Origin: Phyllosticta citriasiana
Taxonomy: Eukaryota; Ascomycota; Dothideomycetes; Botryosphaeriales; Phyllostictaceae
Length of the DNA: 64,000 nucleotides
Reading direction: 5' to 3'
NCBI GenBank assembly: GCA_038021145.1
Contig: JBBPHT010000016.1
Span: 62,001 to 126,000 of the forward strand
The position numbers were made by a program, and so were the translations under genes. The notes under the pieces are model-generated. The model had not been told where the DNA came from. It saw nothing but the letters and a program-made list of their open reading frames with translations, and did no database searches. Of this stretch, positions 54,627 through 64,000 are shown piece by piece (positions within the stretch are counted from its first letter, which is position 1; each line of letters opens with the position of its first letter).

Positions 54627-56729
54627 ATGGATGCCTCTGATGCTCTGATGCTGGTCCGCCAGTACAGCGAAACACAGATGTCAAAAAATCCAGACGATAC
54701 GCTTTAGTAGGTTAAATCCGGAGAATTCATAGTTTGCAGCAATGCGAAGGATAGATCACTGATGCGTTAACAGCAAGAGTCTTGCAGACATGGTGAAGTG
54801 GGAAGAGCAACAGGAGGCACGAGGAGCAAGAATTTTCAGCGAATCAGCCGACAAGTCGGTGCAAATCTACACCAAAAACGACAAGTTTGGAGACAACAGA
54901 TAGTGGGATTGCCCAAACGAAACTTCAAGTGTGAGCTGACCTTGGGGCAGCTACGACGTGTTTGACTGGGTCAGCGAGGTCGATGAGATATCTCAAGAAC
55001 TTGAAAAGTCCTGGAAGAGGGTGCTCAAATATGTCAACAAAAAGAAGGAAAGAAAAAGACACATATTTGGTCGTGATGAATATGAAAAGCCAAGTATGGA
55101 ACAGCTGCGCAAGTTGCTCGATGAGTCAAACAAGGAAATGGAAAAGAGCAAAGAAACGAAACGAGGCAGGGCAAGAAGCTGGGTAGTCAAAGTCCTCGAC
55201 GCGCTGGGGCAGTACGAGTACCTCTTTCAGATGCTTCCAAAGGACGACAAATACTCCTCCGTGTTCGCTGGTGCGTTCACCGCGTGTGTCAAGGTTTGTA
55301 CAACTCCCGTTTTTCGACCAGAGTCAACTAATCCCATCAGGCCGCACAAACCCACGGAAGCACGGGAGAAAAGATCTCTGAGTGCCTAGGAAGGGCATCA
55401 GATCAAGTGCGCACACTGTACAAATCTGCCTGCGACGCTCCAGACTCGGAGTACATCAAGCGGCACACTGTGTGCTACTACTGCGCTCTGTTCAAACTCC
55501 TGGCCAAGCTTTTGGATGAGTGGTACCGCTCGCCGACACAGCGCTTGAAAAGTATCCTCGGAGATTCGCTTCAGACCGAAATACGGAATTCCATGGATAA
55601 GTTGAGGTACCACACGGAGCAGGCGGAAAAGGAGGCCAACAGCGTGACCAACAAAATGTGGCTCAACGTCGTGCGTTTGAATTTGGGGGCTCATTGCCAA
55701 GCGGGTCTGGTTGGACAAGCGATTGATAGTCCGAGGTCGAGAGCAGCACATTCACCTCCTCCTCCGCCGGTCGCGGCGCCTCCTGAAAGATTGCAAATAG
55801 AGCCAAGTGCCGAAGCTTCTGGAACAGATCAAGCTTATCAACCTGAGCAAGAAGGTATCGAAGATCCTTCGCCCAAGGTCGATTATCCACAAAGCTCCGC
55901 GGACCCTAAACCCTACTGGAGTACCAAAACAATCCAAGAAGCCACTGAGCATCTGGGACGACAAGTGCAGACGGAAAAGATCAAAGACCTTTCCGCCAAA
56001 TCGCGCTACCTCTCCGTCAACCAAAACATCTACCACACTCTGGTGTCCTGGGCCTCGAAAGGAGTCTCTGAAGCGCTGTGGATAGCGGGGCCAGCACCCG
56101 ACGCGCAGCCATCGCAAAACACGCTAACAGCGGCATTCATCGTCGCCGCTCTGCGCAACCTTGGCGTCCCCGTCGTGTCGTACTTTTGCGCATACGATGC
56201 GAGCCGCTATAAGACGTTCGATCTGGAGGAGGAGGTGCTCAAAATGGTGGGCGCATTGATTCACCAGGTCGCAGCCATGCTGCCAGAGCAGCTTGATTCG
56301 GAAACGTATACAGGCGCAACAGCGGTGGATCTGTCGGCGGAGAGGATAGCGCGGCTGGATGAGCGGAAAGAGAGCTTGCCGGAAGCGATTGCGCTGCTTG
56401 CCGATGTCCTGGCTGCCGGTCCGCCTCTGCTCTACGTCATCGTAGACGGCTTGCAGGTGCTTGACAAGACGAGTAGTGGCGAGGGTCTGAAGAGTTGCTT
56501 GCGGCGCTTTGCTGAAGTCCTGAGCGACGCGGTCAAGGCGTCGGCTGGCCAGGCAAAGATTGTCAAGGTCGGGTGGTTTACGGATCATCAGAGCTGGACG
56601 CTGCAAGAAGCTTACAGAGCCGGCGCGCTGAGGAAGGAAGTGTTTGATTTTGAGGATGAGGATGAGCTGCTGGGTATGATCAAAGTGCCGGATGTGTCTA
56701 GGTCTGGCGAAGAGTCATCCAATAGTTAG
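54627..56729 (+). CDS. STAND/NLR-like fungal protein with degenerate P-loop, no repeat domain
   Basis: Exons 54627-54706, 54774-54902, 54951-55293 and 55341-56729 give 646 aa. The N-terminal ~200 residues are helical with WVVKVLDALGQYEYLFQML, FAGAFTACVKAAQTHG and CYYCALFKLLAKLLDEWY, resembling the helical DUF7708-type region that precedes NTPase domains in many fungal NLR-like proteins. A Pro-rich linker leads to an NTPase-like core: ALWIAGPAPDAQPSQNT sits where the P-loop should be but lacks the GKS/T residues; VPVVSYFCAYD and LLYVIVDGLQVLD (Walker B-like) follow. The protein stops shortly after, without ankyrin, WD or TPR repeats. It may be a truncated or decoy STAND protein. Convergent with the 543-aa gene, 87 bp apart. 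Confidence 0.7.
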
Positions 56730-56816
56730 ACCAGTGTCAGAAAAGGAAGTCTACGGTCGATTTTGCGCGAGGATCCATGGCTGCAGTCGTCGACTTGCTG
56801 ACGTTTCTTTCGATGT

Positions 56817-58448
56817 TTACTTGTTCCCATGAGCCGTGCCGTACAGGACAAGCAAGACGCACGTCGACATTTGCGCGTAAAAGGCAAATTCCAGCTCACA
56901 CGTCGTCTTCTCCCGTGAACTGCACGCCTTGGCTACCTCATGCAGCGCAAGCAGGTCATCCAAGACGTAGCAGTCTCGGCCCGGGGGCAGCGCAGCGTCG
57001 GGCCTGTACACAAACGTGTGGAGCAATCTAAGCTTCTCCTTGGCCGCAAGATCGTGCCGGAACGGCGTCTGCCGGGGCGGGCGGTCGTTCTGGCAAAATA
57101 GGTGCATGCAAGCCACGCGAAAGTCTTCGAAGCTCTTAATCGTCTCGGAACGCTTCGAGTCGGCCTTGCCGGCAAGCTGCGCTAGTCTCTTGAGTTCTGG
57201 CAGAAAGGCGATGTGTGCGTCGGCCCTCTCGTGCCATATCGTCATGAACCAATTGAGTGCGATGGTGAAGCAGCGGTATTGGGCGTCGCTGAAGAGTTTG
57301 CGACTCGGTCCTCCGTTGAGTAATGAGCGTTTTGAGATGAAGACTTCGTGTTCGTTGTCGTGGAGCGCATTCTTCTCGAGTTTGAAGGTCTTCGGTTTCC
57401 CGTCTGGAGAAAGTGGGTTGCGAATTTTGTCAGCCTCGGGCTTTTCGATTGGCCGGCATTTGTGTAGCTGCTCAGACTCGAGCTGCAGCGCCTCGGCCTT
57501 GCGCTTTGCTGGAGGACTTGGGGTCTCCGCGTGATCGCTCCAACTCCAGCTGGCCGTGTCGGGGATGGATCCGGTGTCTCCATTTGCATTGAATCGGGCC
57601 TGCTCTTCTTCCACAAGCAACTTCAAATGCTGCCGAAGCTCGTCATGGGATGGGTCAAAGCAGTCGTCGGGGTTTTCTTTCGTGCCGGACTCGGGATGGT
57701 TTATCGATTTTCCGCGGATTGCTTCTTCGTACGGCGGTGGATTGTCATCAACAACAGGATTCCACGCGTTTGGCATCGCCTCCCCATTGTCGATTCCGTA
57801 GACTGACCACTCATCAACTCCCCATGACCGGCCACTATATGTCTTGGCATGGTCAATCGATGGAGACTCTACTGGGAGACTCCGCGGTTTGGTGGCAAAG
57901 CGGTCTAGCAACTCTGCGGCAGACTCCAGATACGGCAAATACACTTCAAAAGCTGTGCTGCGTGAAAGCGATTTGAGGCTGAGCAGCAGGCCGCGTGAAT
58001 TCGAAGGCAACGGGTTTGAGAAAGGCTCGGTGGGCATCATGGCGTAGCCATATTCTTGGAGGGCAAAGGACAATCGGAGAAGCTTGGTCGACGAACCAAG
58101 TCCCGCCTTGCGAAACTCATGGGCTGCTTCCAAATCATCTTGGGCCGTCACGACATCGATGGAGAAGAGCTTGTCTGGGCTCGCAAAGGCACGCGCAGGC
58201 AGGACGAAATGAATGTCTCTCCTTTTCTTGTTCGCGACCCGCATCTTCAAGGGAAGAGAAAACCCGATCATGCACTTCTGGTCCACATCGTCGGCGAACC
58301 ACATGGACACTTCACCATAGCGACGTCCAGAAGAAGCCAATTGCCCAAGAAACAGTGTATGTCCCGTCTCCGCGTCGCGCCATTTTACCAAGAATTCGTT
58401 GGCGTAATCCAAGTGTGGAGCGGAGGCAAAGCATGGGCGGCCATCCAT
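56817..58448 (-). CDS. Unknown fungal protein, 543 aa
   Basis: Single exon from the ATG at 58446-58448. I recognise no catalytic domain. Residues 1-170 look folded (EFLVKWRDAETGHTLFLGQL, VSMWFADDVDQKCMIGFSLP, FALQEYGYAMMPTEPFS). A disordered middle contains the PPPPYEE-type motif (NPPPYEEAIRG) and a basic patch PPAKRKAEALQLE, a possible nuclear signal. The C-terminal 180 residues are helical (FTIALNWFMTIWHERADAH; FRVACMHLFCQN; YVLDDLLALHEVAKAC). No signal peptide or membrane span. Proteins of this look are common as lineage-restricted families in filamentous fungi near STAND genes. Function unknown. Confidence 0.7.
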   Translation of the reverse strand: MDGRPCFASAPHLDYANEFLVKWRDAETGHTLFLGQLASSGRRYGEVSMWFADDVDQKCMIGFSLPLKMRVANKKRRDIHFVLPARAFASPDKLFSIDVVTAQDDLEAAHEFRKAGLGSSTKLLRLSFALQEYGYAMMPTEPFSNPLPSNSRGLLLSLKSLSRSTAFEVYLPYLESAAELLDRFATKPRSLPVESPSIDHAKTYSGRSWGVDEWSVYGIDNGEAMPNAWNPVVDDNPPPYEEAIRGKSINHPESGTKENPDDCFDPSHDELRQHLKLLVEEEQARFNANGDTGSIPDTASWSWSDHAETPSPPAKRKAEALQLESEQLHKCRPIEKPEADKIRNPLSPDGKPKTFKLEKNALHDNEHEVFISKRSLLNGGPSRKLFSDAQYRCFTIALNWFMTIWHERADAHIAFLPELKRLAQLAGKADSKRSETIKSFEDFRVACMHLFCQNDRPPRQTPFRHDLAAKEKLRLLHTFVYRPDAALPPGRDCYVLDDLLALHEVAKACSSREKTTCELEFAFYAQMSTCVLLVLYGTAHGNK

Positions 58449-59884
58449 CGCGAGGGTAATGGGTCTCAGGGCGCGAATAAGGCAGATCTAGAGCAGCCAA
58501 TCAACCGTGACATTCCAAATATTTACATTGTTAAAGTACAAAAACCCCCACGATTCAGCGTGGGAATCCCACCCACCCAGGCTTTGCCAAGCTGTTTGCT
58601 TGAGAGCAGCCTTGACTCCACTAACCGGGTCGTCGCAACAGTGCCCTTTGCCCGCAAGCGAGCCCAGCTCGAGAAGATTGTGCGAGCCAGAGGTTTCCCT
58701 CGAACCAGCACACATCCGGAGAAGGCCAGCCCAGGAAGAAAGCGGACAGGAGCAAGGTGAGGTACCAGCTAGACAGGTACTCCGAACGTTCCGAGAACGA
58801 ATCAAGCTCGAAAATATTGTGCGGGCCAGAGGGGTATCTCGAGCCGGCACGCAACCAGAGAAAGACCGGTCCAGGGAATCGCAAGGAGTCACCAGCCTTG
58901 CAGGCAACCCGATACTCCAGCACGACGATTGGATCCCGGATAGTTGATGCGCAGTTGTAAAGCACACGGAATAAACGTACGGTTGATAGACAGTCGCAAG
59001 ATGAACACGGTAACGAATGAACAGATGAGGCGTGACGAAGATGTTATGGGATGGGGACACCCGGCTGGCAGGGCTGGGAGTTGGTCGGTCTCGGGAAATC
59101 TGTTAGTCCGGGAATGTAACGCACAGATCAGTGTGTCACGTGAGCACTTCTTGTCATGGGGCGGAGCAACAACAACCGTCAAGAATCTTCTGCCAGCGCT
59201 TTGTCCCGCCGGCGATTTCGCTCTTCTTGTGGTTTTCACTCGTCGCAGCATCATCGAACTTCGAGTGAGCCATCTGAATTCTATGGTCAGTATCGCATGC
59301 CCAACCGGGGCTCATTGCTTGTTTTCGGCAGGCTTCCAGAACCTAAGCTTTGGAATGGAACGCGAACGCGACCCGCAACCGGACTCTGACGTCAACCATG
59401 TCGAAGGATGTTGTAACCGTGAAATCAACATCCCGTGTGCGCTTTCGCCGTTGTCTTGTCTTCACCGCAGTCTCCGCCCGGTATTGCTTCGAGAATTGCT
59501 GACCTCTTCTCCATCGGAAACACGCAGCGGCGACGGTGATTTGCGATTGAAAACACGGTACTGCTGTCTATTCCCTCATTGATGCTGAAGTCCTGGCCAA
59601 AAAGCGACAGCAAACCGCAAAACTTGCGCAGCATACCAAGCCTCACTCACGGAGAGCACTTCAACACAACGACTTCTATACTGCTCGGAATGGCCCAATC
59701 TCCCGCTCCCCAATCTCACGACGCTCGGCATGCGCCTAGGCCGCGTTTTCTAGCCGGCATCGGCCCGTTTGCCCGAGTTACGACCCTCGCTTCACCAAAA
59801 CGCTTCCAGGCCTCCCCACCTACCAAAACATCAACCCAAACACCACCACAGCCTCGTGAGATGGTCTCAAAAGGCTAAAGAAAC
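58449..59884. other. Gene-poor region with a duplicated 79-bp block
   Basis: Apart from the two related blocks at 58659 and 58798, nothing can be assigned. ORFs of 150-230 codons overlap on both strands without domains. The region is the promoter side of the 543-aa gene and leads to the tRNA. Confidence 0.5.
58659..58876 (-). repeat. Diverged tandem copies of a 79-bp block
   Basis: Copy 1 spans about 58659-58737 and copy 2 about 58798-58876 (offset 139). They align without gaps at roughly three quarters of positions. On the minus strand both read FSGCV..R..PLARTIFSS, with most differences at third codon positions; on the plus strand they read LE.IVRARG. The offset is not a multiple of three, so the copies are in different frames of the window. 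Confidence 0.75.
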
Positions 59885-59997
59885 TGCGTCGGCCGGGAAT
59901 CGAACCCGGGGCTCATCGAAGTTTTTCCAGGAGGCTCTCCCGGTGAAGGAACGCTATGGGCTGGCAACGATGAATTTTACCACTAAACCACCAACGC
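59885..59997 (-). tRNA. tRNA-Gly (GCC) with a 42-nt intron
   Basis: The acceptor stem GCGTTGG pairs with CCGACGC (one G-T wobble). The D-arm contains TGGTTTAGTGGTA (A box) and the T-arm GGTTCGATTCC (B box). The anticodon stem CATCG/CGATG encloses the loop TTGCCAT; the anticodon GCC is at 59963-59965. An intron of 42 nt (59920-59961) sits one base 3' of the anticodon, the canonical place. The discriminator base is A (59885). A TTTCTTT follows the 3' end as a pol III terminator. Confidence 0.93.
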
Positions 59998-60000
59998 TAG

Positions 60001-60690
60001 TGTAGTTATCCTTGAGAGTAAATTTATAATTACTGTTAATGTATCTAGCATTACGTACTAAAGTCTTACTTAATTAATTAATTAATTAATTATTTTATAT
60101 CTTACTAGAGCTATAGGCTATCTAAGATAGAGCTATCTATAGGGGATACTATGTACGTTTATAAGGTAAGTAGGGATACCTAGCTAAAGAATCTTATATA
60201 ATTAATTAATTAATTAATTAATTATTTTATATCTTACTAGAGCTATAGGCTATCTAAGATAGAGCTATCTATAGGGGATACTATATACATTTATAAGGTA
60301 AGTAGGGATGCCTAGCTAAAGAGTCTTATATAATAAAGTATAATTCTTAGTATAGTATTAGTATAGGGTTATTATAGATAGATAGTTTATCTAGGCTCTT
60401 TTTAGGTAAGGGGGGGCTAAGAACTAGCCTTCCTACTATTATTTAATTAATTAATTAATTAATTAATTATTTTACGTCTTACTAGAGCTATAGGCTATCT
60501 AAGATAGAGCTATCTATAGGGGATACTACGTACGTTTATAAGGTAAGTAGGGATACCTAGCTAAAGAATCTTATATAATAAAGTATAATTCTTAGTATAA
60601 TATTAGTATAGGGTTATTATAGATAGATAGTTTATCTAGGCTCTTTTTAGATAAGGAGGGGCTAAGAACTAGCCTTTCTACTATTATCTA
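60001..60690. repeat. AT-rich direct repeats separated by (TTAA)n
   Basis: Three copies of one unit start at 60091, 60223 and 60468; copies 2 and 3 are about 220 bp, copy 1 is a ~110-bp 5' part. Each is preceded by a TTAA microsatellite. Differences between copies are mainly C-T and G-A transitions, for example GTACGTTT against ATACATTT. The internal CTATCTAAGATAG is an inverted repeat. The unit could be part of a small non-autonomous element. Confidence 0.8.
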
Positions 60691-61430
60691 AGTAGATAGG
60701 TAGTATAAAGTAAGAGTAATAAAAGGAAGGGGGATAGGTAGAAGGCGTATATAGAAAAGTAAATATAGTATAGGGTAGTAGGTAAGGTAGATTATATATA
60801 TACTCTACTATAGCGTTCTAGTACTATCCCTAATAGTACTATTTTTAGTTAGCGTTATATAACACCTTTCTTAGTACCTATAAAGGTAAATAAGGTAGGT
60901 AAGATTTTTAACTAGTAGTATATATCTTCTAGCTAACTAGTATAGTTAGCTAATACTTATTATAGAAAATAAATAACGCTAAAGAACCTAGGTTTAATCT
61001 ATATTAATGTTACTTATAATTTAATCTAGCCCTATTACCGCTATTAGACGACCGTACGTTAATATTATTTCTAATAATAGAGCTCTATATACCGCCCTAG
61101 CCTAGGTATACTATATAGATAAATAGTATTAAGCCCTTACCTTACCGCTAAACGGTTATCTAATTATTATTAGGAGTAGGAGGATTTAGCTAGAGTAGTT
61201 ATAGAGTAGTTATCTAAGCTATATTAACGCCTTCCTAATCTAGAGGGCTAGGGTCTTAGTAGAGGCTCTATATAAGGTAGAGGAGGGGTATAAGCCTAGA
61301 GGGTATTAGGTAGATTATAGATAAAGGGGTCCTTTTCTTAATTATCTTTAGTTAGAGGGGTTCTAGGGTAGTACCTACGGGAACTATAAGTAGAGGGATT
61401 ATAGAGCTCGTTATTCACTCTACTAGTAGA
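60691..61430. other. AT-rich, probably RIP-degraded repeat sequence
   Basis: No open frame survives in either direction and the composition is far more AT-rich than bases 1-60000. It is probably decayed transposon DNA, but I cannot assign a family. Confidence 0.5.
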
Positions 61431-61499
61431 GATTAGAATAGATTCTCTCTTCTTCTTTTTACTCTTCTTATTATTAGCGGTATTCTATAAAGATAAGTA

Positions 61500-61848
61500 A
61501 TATCTTTATTATATACCGTATAGTAGATAGTTTATAGTAGAGAATGTAGTAGATTCTTTACTATAAGAGAACTTCCTTAAAGGACTAACTAGTAGGCTAC
61601 CTAAGGGTATTTATATAGAAGAACCTATAGATTCTAGAGAGTTCTATCTCTAGGTAATTAGTAATAGGTTCTTCTATTAATAGAAGACGATTTCTAATTA
61701 ATCTAGACTAGAAGATTCTAGGCCTTAGTAATAAGACAATCTAGAATAAGGGCTAGAATCTAAAAGAACCCGTAGGAATAAGTTCTTAGTAATAGAAGAG
61801 GTCTAGAAGAGTCTAGAATAGTCTAGACTTATTCTTAGGCCTCTAACA
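61500..61848 (-). repeat. 3' LTR of the copia element (inner boundary clear, outer boundary approximate)
   Basis: Read on the minus strand it begins TGTTAGAGGCC directly after the polypurine tract. A TATA-like box (TATATAAATA on the minus strand, 61608-61617) lies about 230 bp in, as expected for an LTR promoter. The other end is not visible by eye; the start coordinate given is a placeholder. Confidence 0.6.
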
Positions 61849-64000
61849 CTCCCCCTAACTTATTACGTAGGGTAATAGAGAGGAATTTAGTAAAGAGAGC
61901 CTTAGTAAGTACCTTAGTTAAGGCGTCTATAGGCATCTCTTTAGTAGAGATATAGGAGAATCTTATAAGATTTTCCTTAACTAGCTGCCTTAAGAAGTAA
62001 TACCTTATATCTATATTCTTAGACTTTTTAGTAGCATCTTCCGTAGTAGCTATAGCCGGTATGTTATCCTCTTTAAGGACTATAGGAGTAGGTATAAGGT
62101 CTTTATAACCTAACTCTTCTAAACATCCTTTAATATAAAGGATAACCTTAGCTAGTATACTATAACCTATATATTCTGCCTCTATAGTAGAAATAGAGAC
62201 ATAGGTTAGTCTACTAGCTTTCTAGGCTATAGGCCTATTAGTAGAGTAAATAATATAAGCTGCTAGAGAATGTCTATTAAGCTCATTCCCTAAGTTAGAG
62301 TCGGAGTAGGATTCTAGATTAAAACTAGTACCCTTATAGGTAATAGTATAATCTTTAGTTCCTTTTAGATAGGATAAGACTCTTTTAGTAGCTCTAAGGT
62401 GCTCTACTAGAGGGCAGCTTAAATACTAGCTTAAAGAAGCTAGTATATAAGCTATATTAGGCCTAGTATAGACTATAGCATATAGAAGAGAGCCTATTAA
62501 AGATCTATACTCTTTAATAAGGTCTTCACTAGCCTAATAGTCCGCGGGTGGTCTAGGAAGCTCCTTATATAAATAAGGAGTCTTAGAAGGCATAATAGAG
62601 CTTAGAGAGAAAGTCTCTAAGACTTTAGAAAGATAGCCTTCCTATAATAAAGATATAGTCTTTTTAGACCTATCCCGGGTGACTTAAATTCCTAAATAAT
62701 AGGAAATAGGTCCTAGGTCCTTAATAGTAAACCTAGACCTTATTAATTCTTTAAAAGAATTAATAATAGATATATCCTTACTAAAAAGTAGGATATCGTC
62801 TACGTATACTAAGACCTATATAAATAAGCCTTCTTTAAAGGTCTTAGTATATAAGCAGGCCTTAGATAGAAGCTAGTTATAGCCGTTCTCTTCTAAGAAG
62901 TAGCTAAAATAGGCTGCCTATGCCCTAGGGGCTTATTTTAGGCTATAGAGAGCTTTCTTTAATTTATAGACTTTATTATTAAGCTTAAAGCCTATAGGCT
63001 GATATATATAGATGTCTTCATTTATTTTCCTATTTAGGAAGGCGGTTTCGACGTCTATATATACGATTTCTAGGTCTAAATAGGCAGAAAGGCTTAGTAG
63101 TAGGCGTAAAACTATAGGTAAGACTATAGGACTAAAAGTCTCTTTATAGTTTATACTATACTCCTAATTTTAGCCTTATACTACCTATCTAGCCTTATAG
63201 CGGGTAATATTTCCCTTATTATTAGTTTTAATCTTATAGACCTATTTACCTCTAAGAATTTTATTATCCTTAGGGGGGTCTACTAAGATCTAGGTTTAAT
63301 TCTTAATAAGGGAATTATATTCTTCCCGCATAGCTCTCTACTAGTCTAGGCTATTAGGAGAATTAATAGCCTAACTATAAGTAGTAGGTTCCCTATTACT
63401 ATAGAGTAAGTAATAAGAGATATCTTCCTCTATATTACTTAGGCCTTCTATAGTAACATAGCTGCTACTACTAGGGATTCTAACCTCTTTAAAGGTCTCT
63501 CTAAGAGGATGAGGTACTTCTTCTATAGGGCTATTAATAGTAGCCTCTATAGTAGTAGATTCCTTAGAGGATTTTTCTCTAAGGCGCTTACTTCTCCTAG
63601 GCTCCTCCCTACTAGTATCTATAGTAGTTATAGACTTAGATCTTAGTCTATTAGGAGGGCTAGTTATAGAAGAGGGAAATATAGGCTTAGTATAGTCTAT
63701 ATCTTCCTTATCTTCTATACTTTTAGTATAGGGAGAAGGAAATTCATCTTCTTTAAAGGTAACATCCCTAGTGCGTATAATAGCTTGTTTTTCTATATCC
63801 TAGCATCTATAAATATGCTCCCCCTTAAAGCCTAATAATATACTAGGCCTAGAGCGTAGAGAATACTTAGAGGATATAGTACGCTTTTCTCTAGGGATGT
63901 TTATAAAGACTTTACTTCCGAAAGTCTTTATATAAGAGAGATTTATAGTAGGAGACCTACCCTTAGCTATATTTAGCCGGGCTAGAGGCGAAATACCCTC
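61849..64000 (-). pseudogene. Copia pol polyprotein remnant (integrase C-end, reverse transcriptase, RNase H)
   Basis: Conserved blocks are recognisable but stops interrupt them at positions where functional copia elements have Gln or Trp, for example after LASLS (expected Gln), in the RPIA-stop-K block (expected Trp) and in the linker before the D of the WD-type pair. These are C-to-T changes on one strand or the other, as RIP produces. The remnant is not translatable. Gag and protease lie beyond the window. Confidence 0.85.

Larger units (their letters stand above)
61431..64000 (-). mobile_element. Ty1/copia LTR retrotransposon, RIP-damaged, running off the window
   Basis: The element is on the minus strand. 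From the window edge downwards there is the integrase-RT linker (LLGFKGEHIYRC-stop-D, then IIRTRDVTFKEDEFP), and the reverse transcriptase/RNase H end (YRSLIGSLLYAIVYTRP, LRATKRVLSYLKGTKDY, STIEAEYIGYS), finishing with VLTKALFTKF. A polypurine tract GGGGGAG at about 61849-61856 and an LTR start TGTTAG at 61848 close the internal region. The LTR's far boundary is not resolved. Confidence 0.85.

Noticed and set aside
58944..59582. 212-codon plus-strand ORF before the tRNA
   Set aside because: No recognisable content and overlapping ORFs on both strands.

Overview
The window looks like the nuclear genome of a filamentous ascomycete (Pezizomycotina, probably Sordariomycetes and perhaps Hypocreales; the lineage is an inference). 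Protein genes are broken by short introns of about 42-190 nt with GT..AG ends and CTAAY branch sites. The core genes are clear fungal orthologues: CBR1, CDC37, a GRAM-TBC-EF-hand Rab GAP, nudE, TRS20, mL60 and DBP9. The last 4 kb is very AT-rich and holds a Ty1/copia element whose Gln and Trp codons have become stops, the footprint of repeat-induced point mutation (RIP). No bacterial or CRISPR features are present.

Layout. 0-22 kb is mostly conserved core: a spermidine-synthase-like protein (5' end cut by the window), cytochrome b5 reductase, an N-acetylglucosamine-induced-type protein, two convergent diverged paralogues of unknown function (one with a frameshift in a G-run), a mitochondrial-type SDR, an IPPc phosphatase, a mitochondrial ABC half-transporter, CDC37 and a TBC GAP. 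Several pairs are head to head and share 190-475 bp promoters. 22-31 kb is a same-strand array of small C2H2/C2HC zinc-finger genes: four intact members and one decayed copy. 31.8-41 kb has an unknown basic protein, nudE and a peroxisomal-type carrier, around a 3.4 kb gene-free stretch full of simple repeats.

41.5-58.5 kb mixes housekeeping genes (TRS20, mL60, DBP9) with accessory fungal genes: a HeLo-like/pseudokinase/trypsin-like protease fusion, a DUF7025-type AAA ATPase, a STAND-like protein with a degenerate P-loop, and an unknown 543-aa protein. This resembles a non-self recognition or regulated-cell-death neighbourhood. The window ends with an intron-containing tRNA-Gly(GCC), after which base composition drops abruptly into RIP-damaged repeats and the copia element.

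The strongest candidate for an undescribed system is the 41.5-45.7 kb HeLo-kinase-protease fusion. Next come the zinc-finger array with its ATG micro-exons and the duplicated 79-bp block at 58.66-58.88 kb. Exon boundaries were read by eye and checked for frame consistency; none is supported by transcript data.
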